Assembly: GCF_037042905.1 (NCBI RefSeq)
Contig: NC_087258.1
Location: 8,224,501 to 8,288,500 of the forward strand
Direction: 5' to 3'
From: Lytechinus pictus
Taxonomy: Eukaryota > Echinodermata > Echinoidea > Temnopleuroida > Toxopneustidae
DNA length: 64,000 nt
Positions 48,901 through 60,100 of this stretch are shown piece by piece. Within the stretch, counting starts at the first letter, position 1. Each line of letters opens with the position of its first letter. The notes beneath the pieces are model-generated. The model searched no databases, was not told the origin of the DNA, and saw only the letters and a list, made by a program, of their open reading frames with translations. The position numbers and the translations under genes are program-made.

Positions 48901-51900
48901 CTAGGCAAAGTTTGATACCATGACATTCTTGTCGAGGCAGTCAGGCCCACTGGTCAGACCAAAGAGATATCACCTCTTTCCTTGGTCAGACAGACATAGA
49001 CCACACAATGAAACGTCTTATAACCGTCTCGGGAACGAGACATTCCTCAAAGCACTGACACCATGAAATGTTTCTTTTTTTAATTTTCCATTTTCAACAC
49101 GGTAAATAATCATCATCTAGAAGACGTTGAATTTGTTTGCTCTAATACAGTTTTGTGGTTCATTTAATCATCATCCGACCTACACAGGCTGGCCTGACTC
49201 TCATGTCGCCGCCCGGTATGAATATTGAAACCCTAAGTGATGTAGCCCGAGCAGGGGAGTTAATGGCGACGGCTGAACCTCAGTGGGAAATTGATGGAGT
49301 GAAACACGGTTACCATGCCCTTACTTTCGGTCCTCTAACCAACGAGCTTCTCCGTCGAGTCGATCCTCAACATCGCACAATGGGGCAGTTCTTTGCGGAA
49401 GAGATTGCAAAACCTTTAGGTAAATCCTACCCTTACATTACGCTATGTTACCATTGCAACCAGTATTCATTAAGCCATCCATACTGTATGAAAATCCGAA
49501 TGTTTTCAATTATTGGTAGATCTATTACATGTTCGTTCATCATGCTCATCATCCATATTTAGTTGACATAAACATTTACCTGAATAATTTTTTTTCCATC
49601 GTGTTAAAAGTTATGTTCTTTTTGTATTGATTGTATTTATAATTGTATCTTTGTTTCTATAATACGCTATACTAAATTTCTACGTAGGATACATTTTCAA
49701 TTCACACCTAGCCAGGCAACTATGTATTGTGTTTTTACAAGAATACTTTTTGCGTAAATATATTACGTAATTTTATACATGTCCAAGATCTAGATCTAAG
49801 ACAGTGTGTCATTCTGATTTTGTTATCCTGTCAATACTTATTTTGATAAATGAAAATAAATGAAATAAATAAGTAAGTAATTCTTTTCCCACATCACACC
49901 ATCATTGTGATCATTAGAGTGGGCCCCGATGTGCGTGCTTCTCAGCCAATCAAAAAAAGCTTTCAAAGTCAGATCCGACAACTTGTAAGTCGATGAAACG
50001 CCCACTCTTTATGACGTGTTCGCCATGACAGGTGGATTGGACTTTCACATCGGACTACCGTTGGATCAGAAGTACAGAGTTGCTCGATTGATTGAAGGAA
50101 AGATTGGGAGACTATGGGGTCTAGACGATCCTACTATACGACAGATGACATTGCATTTCTTGCGGACATCATATTTCAGCAACATGAAACAAAATCAAGA
50201 AAGTATCCTTTCCACAGTAAGTAATTTTCTTTTACTGCCCACACAAAAGAACCCACAAGCTCTGATATTATTTTTCAAGCATACATTTGTACAACACCAA
50301 ATCAATCACTGACTAAATTTAAAGGGATATTTTTGCTTTCAAGATGTCCCACGATGATGTTCTGCATGCATCTGTCCCTTCCACCGACGCCTTCCAATGC
50401 TTATGAAGTCAATTTGAATTTGTCACTTGAATACAAATTATCAATGGAAATCTTAATGCTGATCGATTATTTGATATTGTGTATCCAGTTGTATTCACAT
50501 TGTTTCATTCATTTGTGAGTTGTAAGATTAAGTTGGGCTGAATTTCACGTATGGCTTTCTTTTATTTATTTGGTTTTAGCAAAAACTGCATTATAAAGGT
50601 AAAACAAATACTTAACATAGCACATAAAGTAACGCACACACTGAGCTTGTGATTCTAGAACTTTCAACAATAATAAACATGATAAAGTTCGAGAAAAAAA
50701 ATTTGTAAATGACTAAGAGAATCAAATATGATAAAGATCCGGATATAATATAACACTCCTATAACTACTGCTTTTGTTTTCTTTCTAATAGCTGGCATCT
50801 TTCAACAATCCCTATTTCCAAGCTGTTGAACTTCCCTCGGCGAATGGTATTGGGACGGCTCGGGCTGTCGCGAAGGTAAATCAGGGGTGGAGGGGTAGTC
50901 GAGGGCCGATCGCCACATCCCCTATGATTTTCATGTAGTGAAATAAAGGAAAAAAAGACGAAAAGACGAAAGAATTAAGATTATAAACCTATGATATATT
51001 ATCATTTAGTAATCTTAGTATTTGACGAATTAATTTAGTCTCCCTGTTGGTGTACTCATAGCTATAGGCTACATGTATGACCAGTGGCATAACTACTGGG
51101 GGCGCCCCCCCCCCCCATCGGCTGGTCAAGAAAAACAAACTGGAAAAAGGAGAAAAGGGAAGAGAAACGTAGTGGGAAATAAAAAAATTATTGTGCATTA
51201 TATTATTATATTGTGACATATATATATATATTGTATGTTATATTACATTAATATTTTTTCATAACTTTATGAAACATAATTTGCTCAGGGCCTATGTGTT
51301 CAACGTTCCTAGTGCTCGCGTTGTCTTTTTAACGAGATATATAATCCTTTTGTACTAAACATCCCGTATACACCAAATACACCAAATATATTTCCTCACA
51401 CTTCGAGTTATTGTTTTATGTAGTGACATATGCTTCTTTTTCATGACTACTTACAGTGATCGCCTCCTTTTAAGGTGGATTGGTTAGATATGTCTCCTCT
51501 ACATGAATTCCTAAATTCAGTCCTTAAAATATCCCTTTTTCTGATCTGAATATCAAAAATTTTCAGTTTGCGCTTCGCTCTCGCATCATTTGGTTAGTGA
51601 AATACGTATGGTTTTCATGAATTTCTACAAACAAGCCTTAGAATGCCTCTCTTTAGGTCTTAATATTTAAAAAACTCAGATCGCGCTTCGCGCTCGCAAT
51701 ATTTGATTAGTGAGATGTGTACATTAATCATGATTACAAGGACTACAAAAAGTACTTCATGTGTTTAGATGTAATGCTAACAAAATCAGCAAGCCTTGGC
51801 ACTCGCAATAGATGACTATGGTGAGATATGTATACTAAAATGTCCGTTTGGGGTCAACATATACAAAATTTTCAGCTCGCGCTTCGCGCTCGCATTGTTT

Positions 51901-54076
51901 CGTTTAGCGAGACAGGTACGTATCATGATTACAAAATTATGCTTATTTATAATGTCCCTTTTTAGGTCTGAATATCAAAAATTTCAGTTTGTGCTTCGCG
52001 CGCACCCACTTAAGAGACTCAAAATTGTTGCTGTTGCCCCCCCCCCCCCCCTCCAATGCCGTGACCCAAGGTTCGCCACTGTGTATGACCCGCTTTCATG
52101 AATTATGTTTCCTATTTTTATTTCTCTTTAAATGTCATCGATATATTTCGTTGTATTATGTTATTCAAGTTGTCCTCCCCCCCCCCCCCCCCGTGTCACG
52201 TCTTTTGGATGGTTACGTTAAAGGTCGGTCCCAGACGTAAATAATCATGTCTGATTGATACACGTCTGACAAAACTTAATTGTAAATGCTTACAACCTCC
52301 ACCCCCCCCCCCCCCCAAAAAAAAAGTAATAAAATAAAAATACCCATGCAGACGCCTAACGGAGGGGGTTACTTTTTATAATTGATGAAGATCGACAGCG
52401 GTCAAGCTCATCTGCAAGACAACATAAAAAATCACGGCATTTAACGGTACAGACTCCGTCTCCTATTTCTCTACCCAGATCTACGGGGTTTTAGCAGCCG
52501 GTGGTGTTGATCCAGAAACTAAGACAAAGCTGATGTCAAAGGAAAGGATTGATGCATTCATGAATGCCGTTACTGTCACACCAGATGAAGTATTGGGTCT
52601 TGACTTAGCCCACACTTTGGGAATGGTGACAACCAAGTATGTAATGGTAAGTGCTATTTAAAGGACAAGTCCACCCCAACAAAAAGTTGATTTGAAAAAG
52701 GGAGAAAAATCCAACAAGCAAAACACTGAAAATTTCATCGAAATTCAGATGTATAATAAGAAAGTTATGACATTTTAAAGTTTCGCTTAATTTCACAAAA
52801 CAGTTATATGCAAATCCTGGTCGGTATGCAAATTGGCAAACTGATGATGTCACCCACTCACTATTTCTTTTGTAGTTTGTTATATGAATTATGAAATATT
52901 CTAATTTTCTCCTCCTTGTCAAGTGAAACAAAGTTTTATTTCTCCCTGAACATGTGGAATTACCATTATTTTACCAGTTTATGGTTGAGTTAAGTTGGTC
53001 TTTATTGTCAAATCTGTAAAACTTGAAATATTGTATTATTCAAACAATAAAAAACAAAAGAAACAGTGAGTGATGGACATCATCGACTCTCTCATTTGCA
53101 TATCGCTGAGTTGTGCATTTAACTTTTTTTTTTAAATAAGCGAAACTTAAAAATGTCATAACTTTCTGACTTTACATCCGATTTCGATGAAATTTGCAGC
53201 GTTGTTTGTTTGATTTTTCTCTATCGATTTAAATCAACAATTTTCTGGGGTGGACTTGACCTTTAATTATTGGTAAGCCGGATAGTTCTGTAATTAATAT
53301 TTGAAATTATATTCCATAGATGCACACATGTGTCATTTCTCCCTCTCAGGCATTGGTCATTTGGGGATCGAACTGTGTGTTGTTTTCCCATCTGCTCATT
53401 GACTGTGTGTTATGAACTATTATTATTACAGGTGGACTTATTACACGACTACACTGCTCATAATGTTGCACAATTTTTTGATTATTTTTGTATTTTTATT
53501 TTTTATTTCTTTTTTTTGCTTTTGTAAGGAACTATAATTATGTTATATATGTTAAATATCGAGTACTACCCCTACAGATAAAGGCGCTAACAAGATAAAA
53601 CTGAAAATGAATGAGATGAAGAAATTGTGTTTACCACTTATCAAAATCATTTCATTTATCTTTTGGGGGCTGGGTTGGGGGAGACTACCTAGTTGCCATA
53701 CCAATTTGGATCAAACTAGTCAGATTGATTATGTATACATTCTGTGTTGTGGTAAAAAGAATGCTTTGCCTGTGTCAGTGGATTTTATCACCTCTACCGT
53801 GAATTAGACAAACTAATCATTTTGTATTGGTGAATACTCTCTTCAATCATATCTATGTACATCTTTGTTCTCTCTCTCTCCGTCTAGAACGGATCGATAA
53901 TGGGATTCGGTCATGAAGGTGCAGGCGGTCAGAAGGCGTGGGCTGATCCTAAGAACCAGATCGGATTTTCATTCGTCAGCAACGCGCTGTCTCCTTATAC
54001 GTATAACGGAGATGTCAGGAGCCAAGATATAACCGAAATTTTGTATGAATGCTTAAGAAAAGAGAAGTTGATTTGA
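45980..54076 (+). CDS. Serine beta-lactamase-like protein (LACT-2 type), paralogue 2
   Basis: Eight exons: 45980-46122, 47189-47352, 48510-48646, 49188-49419, 50032-50216, 50792-50875, 52479-52646 and 53888-54076 (TGA). Exons 1-4 and 6 have exactly the same lengths as in the first paralogue, all phases agree, and the product is 433 aa. The N-terminus is hydrophobic (residues ~6-21). Active-site motifs are S99-A-T-K102, HGYHA with Tyr190, and GHEGAGGQ at 379-386. Compared by eye, most exons have diverged clearly, with exon 4 roughly two thirds identical at DNA level. Exon 3 and its donor-side intron are almost identical to those of paralogue 1. Cellular role and substrate are unknown, as for the family. 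Introns 4, 6 and 7 carry a MITE, a hAT-like element and a TTAA MITE. Confidence 0.92.
49918..50008. mobile_element. GGGCGTTTCAT MITE, copy 3 (left-truncated), next to a splice acceptor
   Basis: Ends with GATGAAACGCCCACTC; contains TTCTCAGCCAATCA and TCAGATCCGACAACTTG as in the other copies. It stops 23 bp before exon 5 of the second lactamase gene, so the branch-point region lies in or beside MITE sequence. Confidence 0.65.
51082..52081. mobile_element. hAT-like element, TSD TGTATGAC
   Basis: Termini CAGTGGCATAACTACTG at 51082 and AAGGTTCGCCACTG at 52081, flanked by TGTATGAC at 51074-51081 and 52082-52089. The interior repeats CGCTTCGCGCTCGCAT motifs. It is 1.0 kb, non-autonomous, in intron 6 of the second lactamase gene. 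Confidence 0.9.
52658..53266. mobile_element. TTAA-flanked MITE, GGACAAG family, copy 4
   Basis: TTAAAGGACAAGTCCACCCC at 52658, complement GGGGTGGACTTGACCTTTAA at 53266. It begins only 12 bases after the last base of exon 7 (52646) of the second lactamase gene, just past the GTAAGT donor. Confidence 0.85.
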
Positions 54077-54250
54077 GGATCTTTTGAAATCTTGTGTAGT
54101 CTCCCCCACCCCAGCCCCCCAAAAGATAAATGAATAATATGATGACATGAAAATCATTAAACAGCAGTTGACGAAAGTGCACATTACTTCCAACAGCAGA
54201 TAAATCGAAGACTGGTTCTGGGGGATGTTTCACAAAGATTTAAGCAAGAC

Positions 54251-54854
54251 TTAAAGGACAAGTCCACCACAACAACAACAAAAAATTCTATAAAAAGAAA
54301 AAAAACCAAGCGTAACACTGGCAATTTTACCAAAAGCGGATGTAAAATAAGGAAGTTATGACATTTTCATGTTTGCTTAATTAAAAAAAAAAGTTATATG
54401 CACATCCTAGTCGGTATGCAAATGAGGGGACTGATGACATCACCAACTCACAGTTCTCTTTTGTATTTAATCAAACGAAATATGAAATATTTTAATTTTC
54501 TACTCGTTGTCGTGTGAAATAACGTTTTATTCCTCCCTGAACATGTGGAGGTGATAATGTTTAACACGTTGTGGTTTAGTTAAGTTTGTCATTATTGTCA
54601 AATCTATCAAAAATTTAATATTGAATAATTCATATACAATGAAAAAAAAATTGTGAGTGAGGGACACCATCTACTCTCTCATTTGCATATAATTGAGATT
54701 TGCATATACGATTTTGTGAAAAAATAAGCGAAACTTTAAAATGTCATAACTTTCTTATTTTACATCCGATTTTGATGAAATTTTCAGTGTTGTTCTAGTT
54801 TGATTTTATATTGATTCAAATCAACTTTGTTTCTGGGGTGGACTTGACCTTTAA
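54251..54854. mobile_element. TTAA-flanked MITE, GGACAAG family, copy 5
   Basis: TTAAAGGACAAGTCCACC at the left and GGTGGACTTGACCTTTAA at the right, with the family's inverted inner blocks. It lies ~175 bp downstream of the second lactamase stop codon. Confidence 0.8.
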
Positions 54855-54994
54855 AGTCGCACTTGAATACCGAGTTGCTAAAGGTATGAATGGCTTGACC
54901 GCGTCGATCAGATCGGTCAGACGCACACTACTACGTATCTATCAATAAGATCTCGCGTTGCATATCATGTACCCGTCGGCATTTAAGTGCGACT

Positions 54995-55573
54995 TTAATA
55001 GAGGGATGGTCCGGGCTGAAAATATTTATATCTTAATACATAGAGTAGAATTCACTGAGCAAAATGCCGAAAATTTCATCAAAATCGGATAACAAATAAT
55101 AAAGTTATTGAAGTTTAAAGTTTAGCAATATTTTGTGAAAACAGTCGTCATGAATATTTATTAGGTGGGCTGATGATGTCACACACCCACTTTCCGGTTT
55201 CTTATGTTACATAAAATCATAATTATTTCATACTTGTGTGAAAAATATGTCTCCCTTATATTGAAATAAGTTGCAGCAATAAATATCTAATGCACTAAAT
55301 CAGTTGTCAATCCAATGTTTCTAGTTCTTGGAGGAAAAAAATTGAATAAACCTAATTTCATATAATAAAATACAAAACAAGTGGTGATGTTACATCATTA
55401 GCCTACCTAATGAATATTCATGTCGACTGTTTTCACAAATTATTGCTAAACTTTGAAATTCAATAACTTTGTTATTTGTTATCCGATTTTGATGAAATTT
55501 TTGGCAATTTGCTCAGTGAATTCTACTCTATTTATTAAGCTATAAATACTTTCAGCCCGGACCATCCCTTTAA
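54995..55573. mobile_element. TTAA-flanked MITE, GGTCCGGGCTG family, copy 2
   Basis: TTAATAGAGGGATGGTCCGG at 54995 and CCGGACCATCCCTTTAA at 55573. Closely similar to the copy at 34838-35432 over its whole length. Confidence 0.85.
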
Positions 55574-55974
55574 GTCATACTTAAATATTTATGAACCCCC
55601 CCCCCCCCTGGAATCGACTTCTCTTTGAAGCTTACGATTTCCTTGTAGTTCATCAGAGACATATTAGTTTTTTTTTATCCACTCTAACGAGAAGGAAATT
55701 GAGGAGTAGAGAGAAGGAGACAATATCTCTATGTAATAATTGCAATCCTTTTGTGATATTGACATCATTTTTTATGTGCCATATCTTTTATATTAAAGAA
55801 TATTTGTTAATGAATGTACATCGATTTAATTCAAAGATAATAAAGAGCGGAAAGTGATTCTAGACGGTTGTTTATTTACATTGTCTGTGTTTTATCATGC
55901 GGGATGATTGGAAATAGAGGATAGAAAATCATAGGGCCATCGGAGGTAAGAGGAAAATAATCACATGGCATAAT

Positions 55975-56285
55975 GGCCCGTATTCTGAAGTCGGGTTTAA
56001 CTTTAACTCAGGTTTAAAGTTGTGGTTTAAGTATGGATAGCCAATTGTTACATAAATCACTAACAGTAGATATATACTATTTCACCTCACTTGGCTCTCA
56101 AATCATTCATAATTGTGTAGGAAATATAAATAGATTATTGTCTGCACCATCGATGAATCAGGAAAGAGCACAGTAAACATAAGAAACATACAACTTAATA
56201 GAAATTTTGACACTTTTTGGCTCCCCATAATTTTAGCACAGAGTTAGACCGTGGTCTAATTTAACCTGACTTCAGAATACGGGCC
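55975..56285. mobile_element. GGCCCGTATTCTGAAGTC MITE
   Basis: GGCCCGTATTCTGAAGTC at 55975 pairs with GACTTCAGAATACGGGCC ending at 56285, and GGTTTAA/TTAACC continue the pairing. About 311 bp, no coding. The termini resemble the GGGGCGGTATTCTGAAAA ends of the element at 39078-40508. Confidence 0.75.
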
Positions 56286-57028
56286 ATAGTGATTAAAATG
56301 AGAGATCCCATTATTCATCGACATATTTTATTTCAGTAGATAATGTAGTAGTGATAAAGGATATTTTACCTGATTGCGCAAAAACACAAATTGGGGAATG
56401 GCTTACTGTCTTGTATATATAATTCAATTTTTCATCTCTATTCTACCTTACAATCTGTCAAATATATTATTTTAGAATGATTTATCCATCAACGTTTATT
56501 TTACAAAGAAACATTTACTGAAATTATGAACATCTCCCTGGTCTCATTATGATAATATCATGATTTCTTCCTACTCTTCTCGTATATAGTTAACAACGCA
56601 TGAGTATATTTTTTCTTGCTCTCGACAACTTTTGTTTTAACTGTCTTTTCTTCCTCAATTTTGAATAGAGTTTTACCACTACCCCTATCATGAATTCCTG
56701 GATCTGCCAATGAACAAACTGATTTAAGAGTTAATACATCATATCATTTACTAAACTATTGGATCGTAATGGTTAAAGCAAAAACTGCACGAATTTTGTA
56801 AATCTATTATCGAGATGGTTGTTAAACTCATGCACACGTAGCTTCAAAGAGAAGAGAAGCGTTTACTTGGTGACGACTAAAAAAATCTTCATGGTAGGCA
56901 ACAAAAATAGGATGTTACTTTTTTCTAAAAAAAAAAGAAAAAACATTCACAAAAAGTTGGAATCAAATTGTTTTCTTAGTATATTTCTTCATCTTTTCAT
57001 TTTGATGTTCATTCACTCAAACATCAAT

Positions 57029-57034
57029 TTTATT
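57029..57034 (-). promoter_or_regulatory. Candidate poly(A) signal of the MSP130-like gene
   Basis: AATAAA read on the minus strand, ~80 bp downstream of the stop at 57114-57116. Confidence 0.4.
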
Positions 57035-57113
57035 TACATCTTCCTCTATGTAGTCTTTTCATGGGTAATCTACCTGTCACGTCACTAAATTGTGTTCGTC
57101 TTGCACGATGAAT

Positions 57114-60100
57114 CTATTGAAATAAATAATGAAGCACCAAGGAGATACAACAAACGATGGGGGAAAAGAAGATAATGGCGTCACTCCCTCCTGTTGTCAT
57201 GGTGATTGTGTGGTCGGCCGTCGTACCGTCTATATCATAAAGAGACAGTGAACAACATAAGGGCCAAAAATAAGAATACATGGATATTCATCTCTAAAAT
57301 GTTTAAACACTGATAACCTCACAAATACATCAATTGAATCAATTACAAAATATGAGAACACCACCCTACATGCACTTTCACACACACACACCCTCACACT
57401 AATAACCCATAACCTGCCTATAACCCTCTCATTCGCACGCATACACAACCCTCACACGTTCGCACACACGCTCACAAACACAACGCGCATCCAGGCACTG
57501 GCATATTCTTTCCGTATCACGCAAAACCCATTTTCTCTTCCACGCGCACACATTCTCACACTTGGTCCTCCATTGAATTTTAGAAAGAAGCCTCGCAGAT
57601 TTGAGGGTACCCTTTCGTTTTAAACTTCATCAAACTCATCGGCAATATGTCTTTATGTTACACGTACCTGTTGGATTGGTTTGAAGTATTTCGTCATAAA
57701 CCTCGTAGAGAGAAATAGTTCCGCTTACTGTGCTCGTAACCATCAACATGGCCACTCCCGTTACACTCTTGGATCCAGGAATGAACCTTTAGTAAAAAAT
57801 AAAGAACAAGTTAGTAATAGTTCACATGAATGTGCATTTTGAAAGACAGATAATATGATGATTAAAACGAACGGGGTATTATAGGGAATCTCCGTTCCTA
57901 CTAAATTGAGCATAATTTCATAAAATTACTTTCCAGTCATATAATGGGCGAATGCGATGAAGAAGAACGGTGCGATATTTGATGACATGATATTGATGAT
58001 GAACAATGATCAATTTATGACAATCTATGCATATAGAACGTGGTGTTGTTACAACTTGACATTTTTCATATATCTCTGGTTTCGAAAAAAATGTAAAGTA
58101 GAATATAATTTATTTTAAATCTATTAATTTTAAATCAGTCGTGAAATGCGTTTCATTTACGCTTATATCGCCATCAGTGAAGTGAAAGCGAAATAAAAGT
58201 AGCAATCATGATCTTACTTCATATCTTCCGGATCAAGGTCACCTAGGTTGCCATTGTTAAGAAGATTCTGGAAGGTATCGTTTATGCCACCAGCTCGATA
58301 CACACTTTCGAACGTCGGTACGACCTGGCCGACTTCAAGAGAGTAAATAAGGATCACCGATGTGCGATCGACACCGACGAAGAGGATACGACGTCCATCG
58401 AGTTCGCCGATCTCTACCGATTCACATTCAGGACCCTGCGCGTGTGAGTAGGAAGTGGGAAATATTAAAACACACGGACTTTGCTAATCATATTACAAAC
58501 TATGCATTTGGTATGAATATTAACTCGTATCGTAGACAAATTTGTTTTGCAATTGTATCAACAACTACGCCCATACGCATTCAATTGCCGAATTTTGTAA
58601 TAAATATTTATGAATTTATTTTGATATGAAAAATGGGGAGGATAAAACAGAGCAACGATTCTACGTTTATTGTAATGGATATCGAATCCAAACATTAATT
58701 CCATCCTTCCAATCTTGTAACTTTGCTATTATTATTAACTTTCTTCAAATACTTGATTGTGATTAGCTGTTGAGCCCTGTTACCATGGTAGATACCATAT
58801 TACAGCAAAGATGCCGTAGTTTCGTAACTCTTTATGAAAAGTGCCCCATAAACCTGTTCGTAAGTTACGCGTGACTTTGCGCACGTCTTGTGATATTTTC
58901 ATTGTAAACTAACATAGAGCTGACCTTGCACCGATGAACGGGGGTGGGGTGAGGGTCAAAACAAATTGAAGGGGACGTCATCTTTTTCTCAATTGAGGGT
59001 ATCATAGAAACTTCATGTCCCAAAAATCTCCTTTTCACACTCTTTTTTTCCTTTTCATCCTTTTTTCTATCCTTTTTTCACTACTTGAAAATCATAAACC
59101 CCCCCCCCATGGCACCACCTCTGTCTAAGGATATAGTCCAGTCGTTCGTAAAGTCGTGGCTATCTTTACGACCAGCTTTATGAAACTGCATCCCGGTGCC
59201 TTAAGTCATGATTAGTATTTACAGTATACATTGCCAATCGATTCATATTAATATGATTATCGTACCTTGTTATCGGAGCGCTTGTCAAAAAAATCAATTG
59301 GTTTGTCTTCGTCGGCATCATCAGGTTTCGTGTCCGTGTTGAAGACGTCAGGGTAGAACTTGGCTATCATCTTCTCCACCTCATCGCCACTGTCGTAGAC
59401 GAGTGTCATGTTGGAGGCCCTGAAGATGGAAAACCCTCGTGCTCCAAAGAAAAAAAGCTTCTCAAATTTGTCCTGGTTATCCTTACCGTCGACTTTGCTG
59501 AACATAAGCCGTCCTTTTGGTATATAATATATAATTTGTACAACAAAATAAAATAGGAAAATGAAATCTCAAACTTTAATCCAAAAAAACACGAAAGAAT
59601 ACGCTTGTGTCTCTGCTGTGTGCATGGTGTGTGAGAGGGGGTGTGTGCGAGGGTGTGCGTGTGTGCATGTGTATGGTATGCGTGGATGATTAATTGCCTA
59701 CGGGAGTGTGTGTGTAATGTGAAGGGCGGGGACTCGTCGCTTTCTTGTTTGTCCAATGGCCCAGATGATATATACACGTAGAAATTCGACCAGAATATGG
59801 GAATGCTTGTCTACTGGTCTACTGGTGGGAGTAGAACAGGACATTGCCTTGTTTCCCTAAAAATATATGTAAAGATATAATAATACGTACTTTTTAAATG
59901 TAATGAATAGCTGGCCTATTCGATTTTCACAGGCCTAATCTATGAGTGGAGTGATGAATAGATTACAAAGGTTCGGGTCTTTAGCTCGTGTGCTTGGTTC
60001 ATACGAACATAATGTAATGAAATATCCCGTACTCATTCCTTCTATTTGTTTCATCATTTCATTGATTACGGACATCTTTTTGGGGGGTGCTCTCCTGTCA

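Larger units (their letters stand above)
54221..55608. mobile_element. Foldback MITE carrying two TTAA-MITE insertions
   Basis: Outer arms GGGGGATGTTTCACAAAG...TTTAAGCAAGACTTAA (54221-54254) and TTAAGTCATACTTAAATATT...CCCCCCC (55570-55608) are inverted copies. A second inverted pair, AGTCGCACTTGAAT and ATTTAAGTGCGACT, lies at ~54855-54995. TTAA elements occupy 54251-54854 and 54995-55573, exactly at the mirrored TTAA positions of this parent. Confidence 0.7.
55609..57113. other. Interval between convergent lactamase 2 and MSP130-like genes
   Basis: Only the MITE at 55975-56285 stands out. The rest is AT-rich with no exon-like frame. AATAAA on the minus strand at 57029-57034, ~80 bp beyond the MSP130-like stop, is a plausible poly(A) signal. 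Confidence 0.5.

Noticed and set aside
59590-59720. GT-rich tract as a gene
   Set aside because: Low-complexity GTGTGTG DNA in an MSP130-like intron; frames over it have no support.
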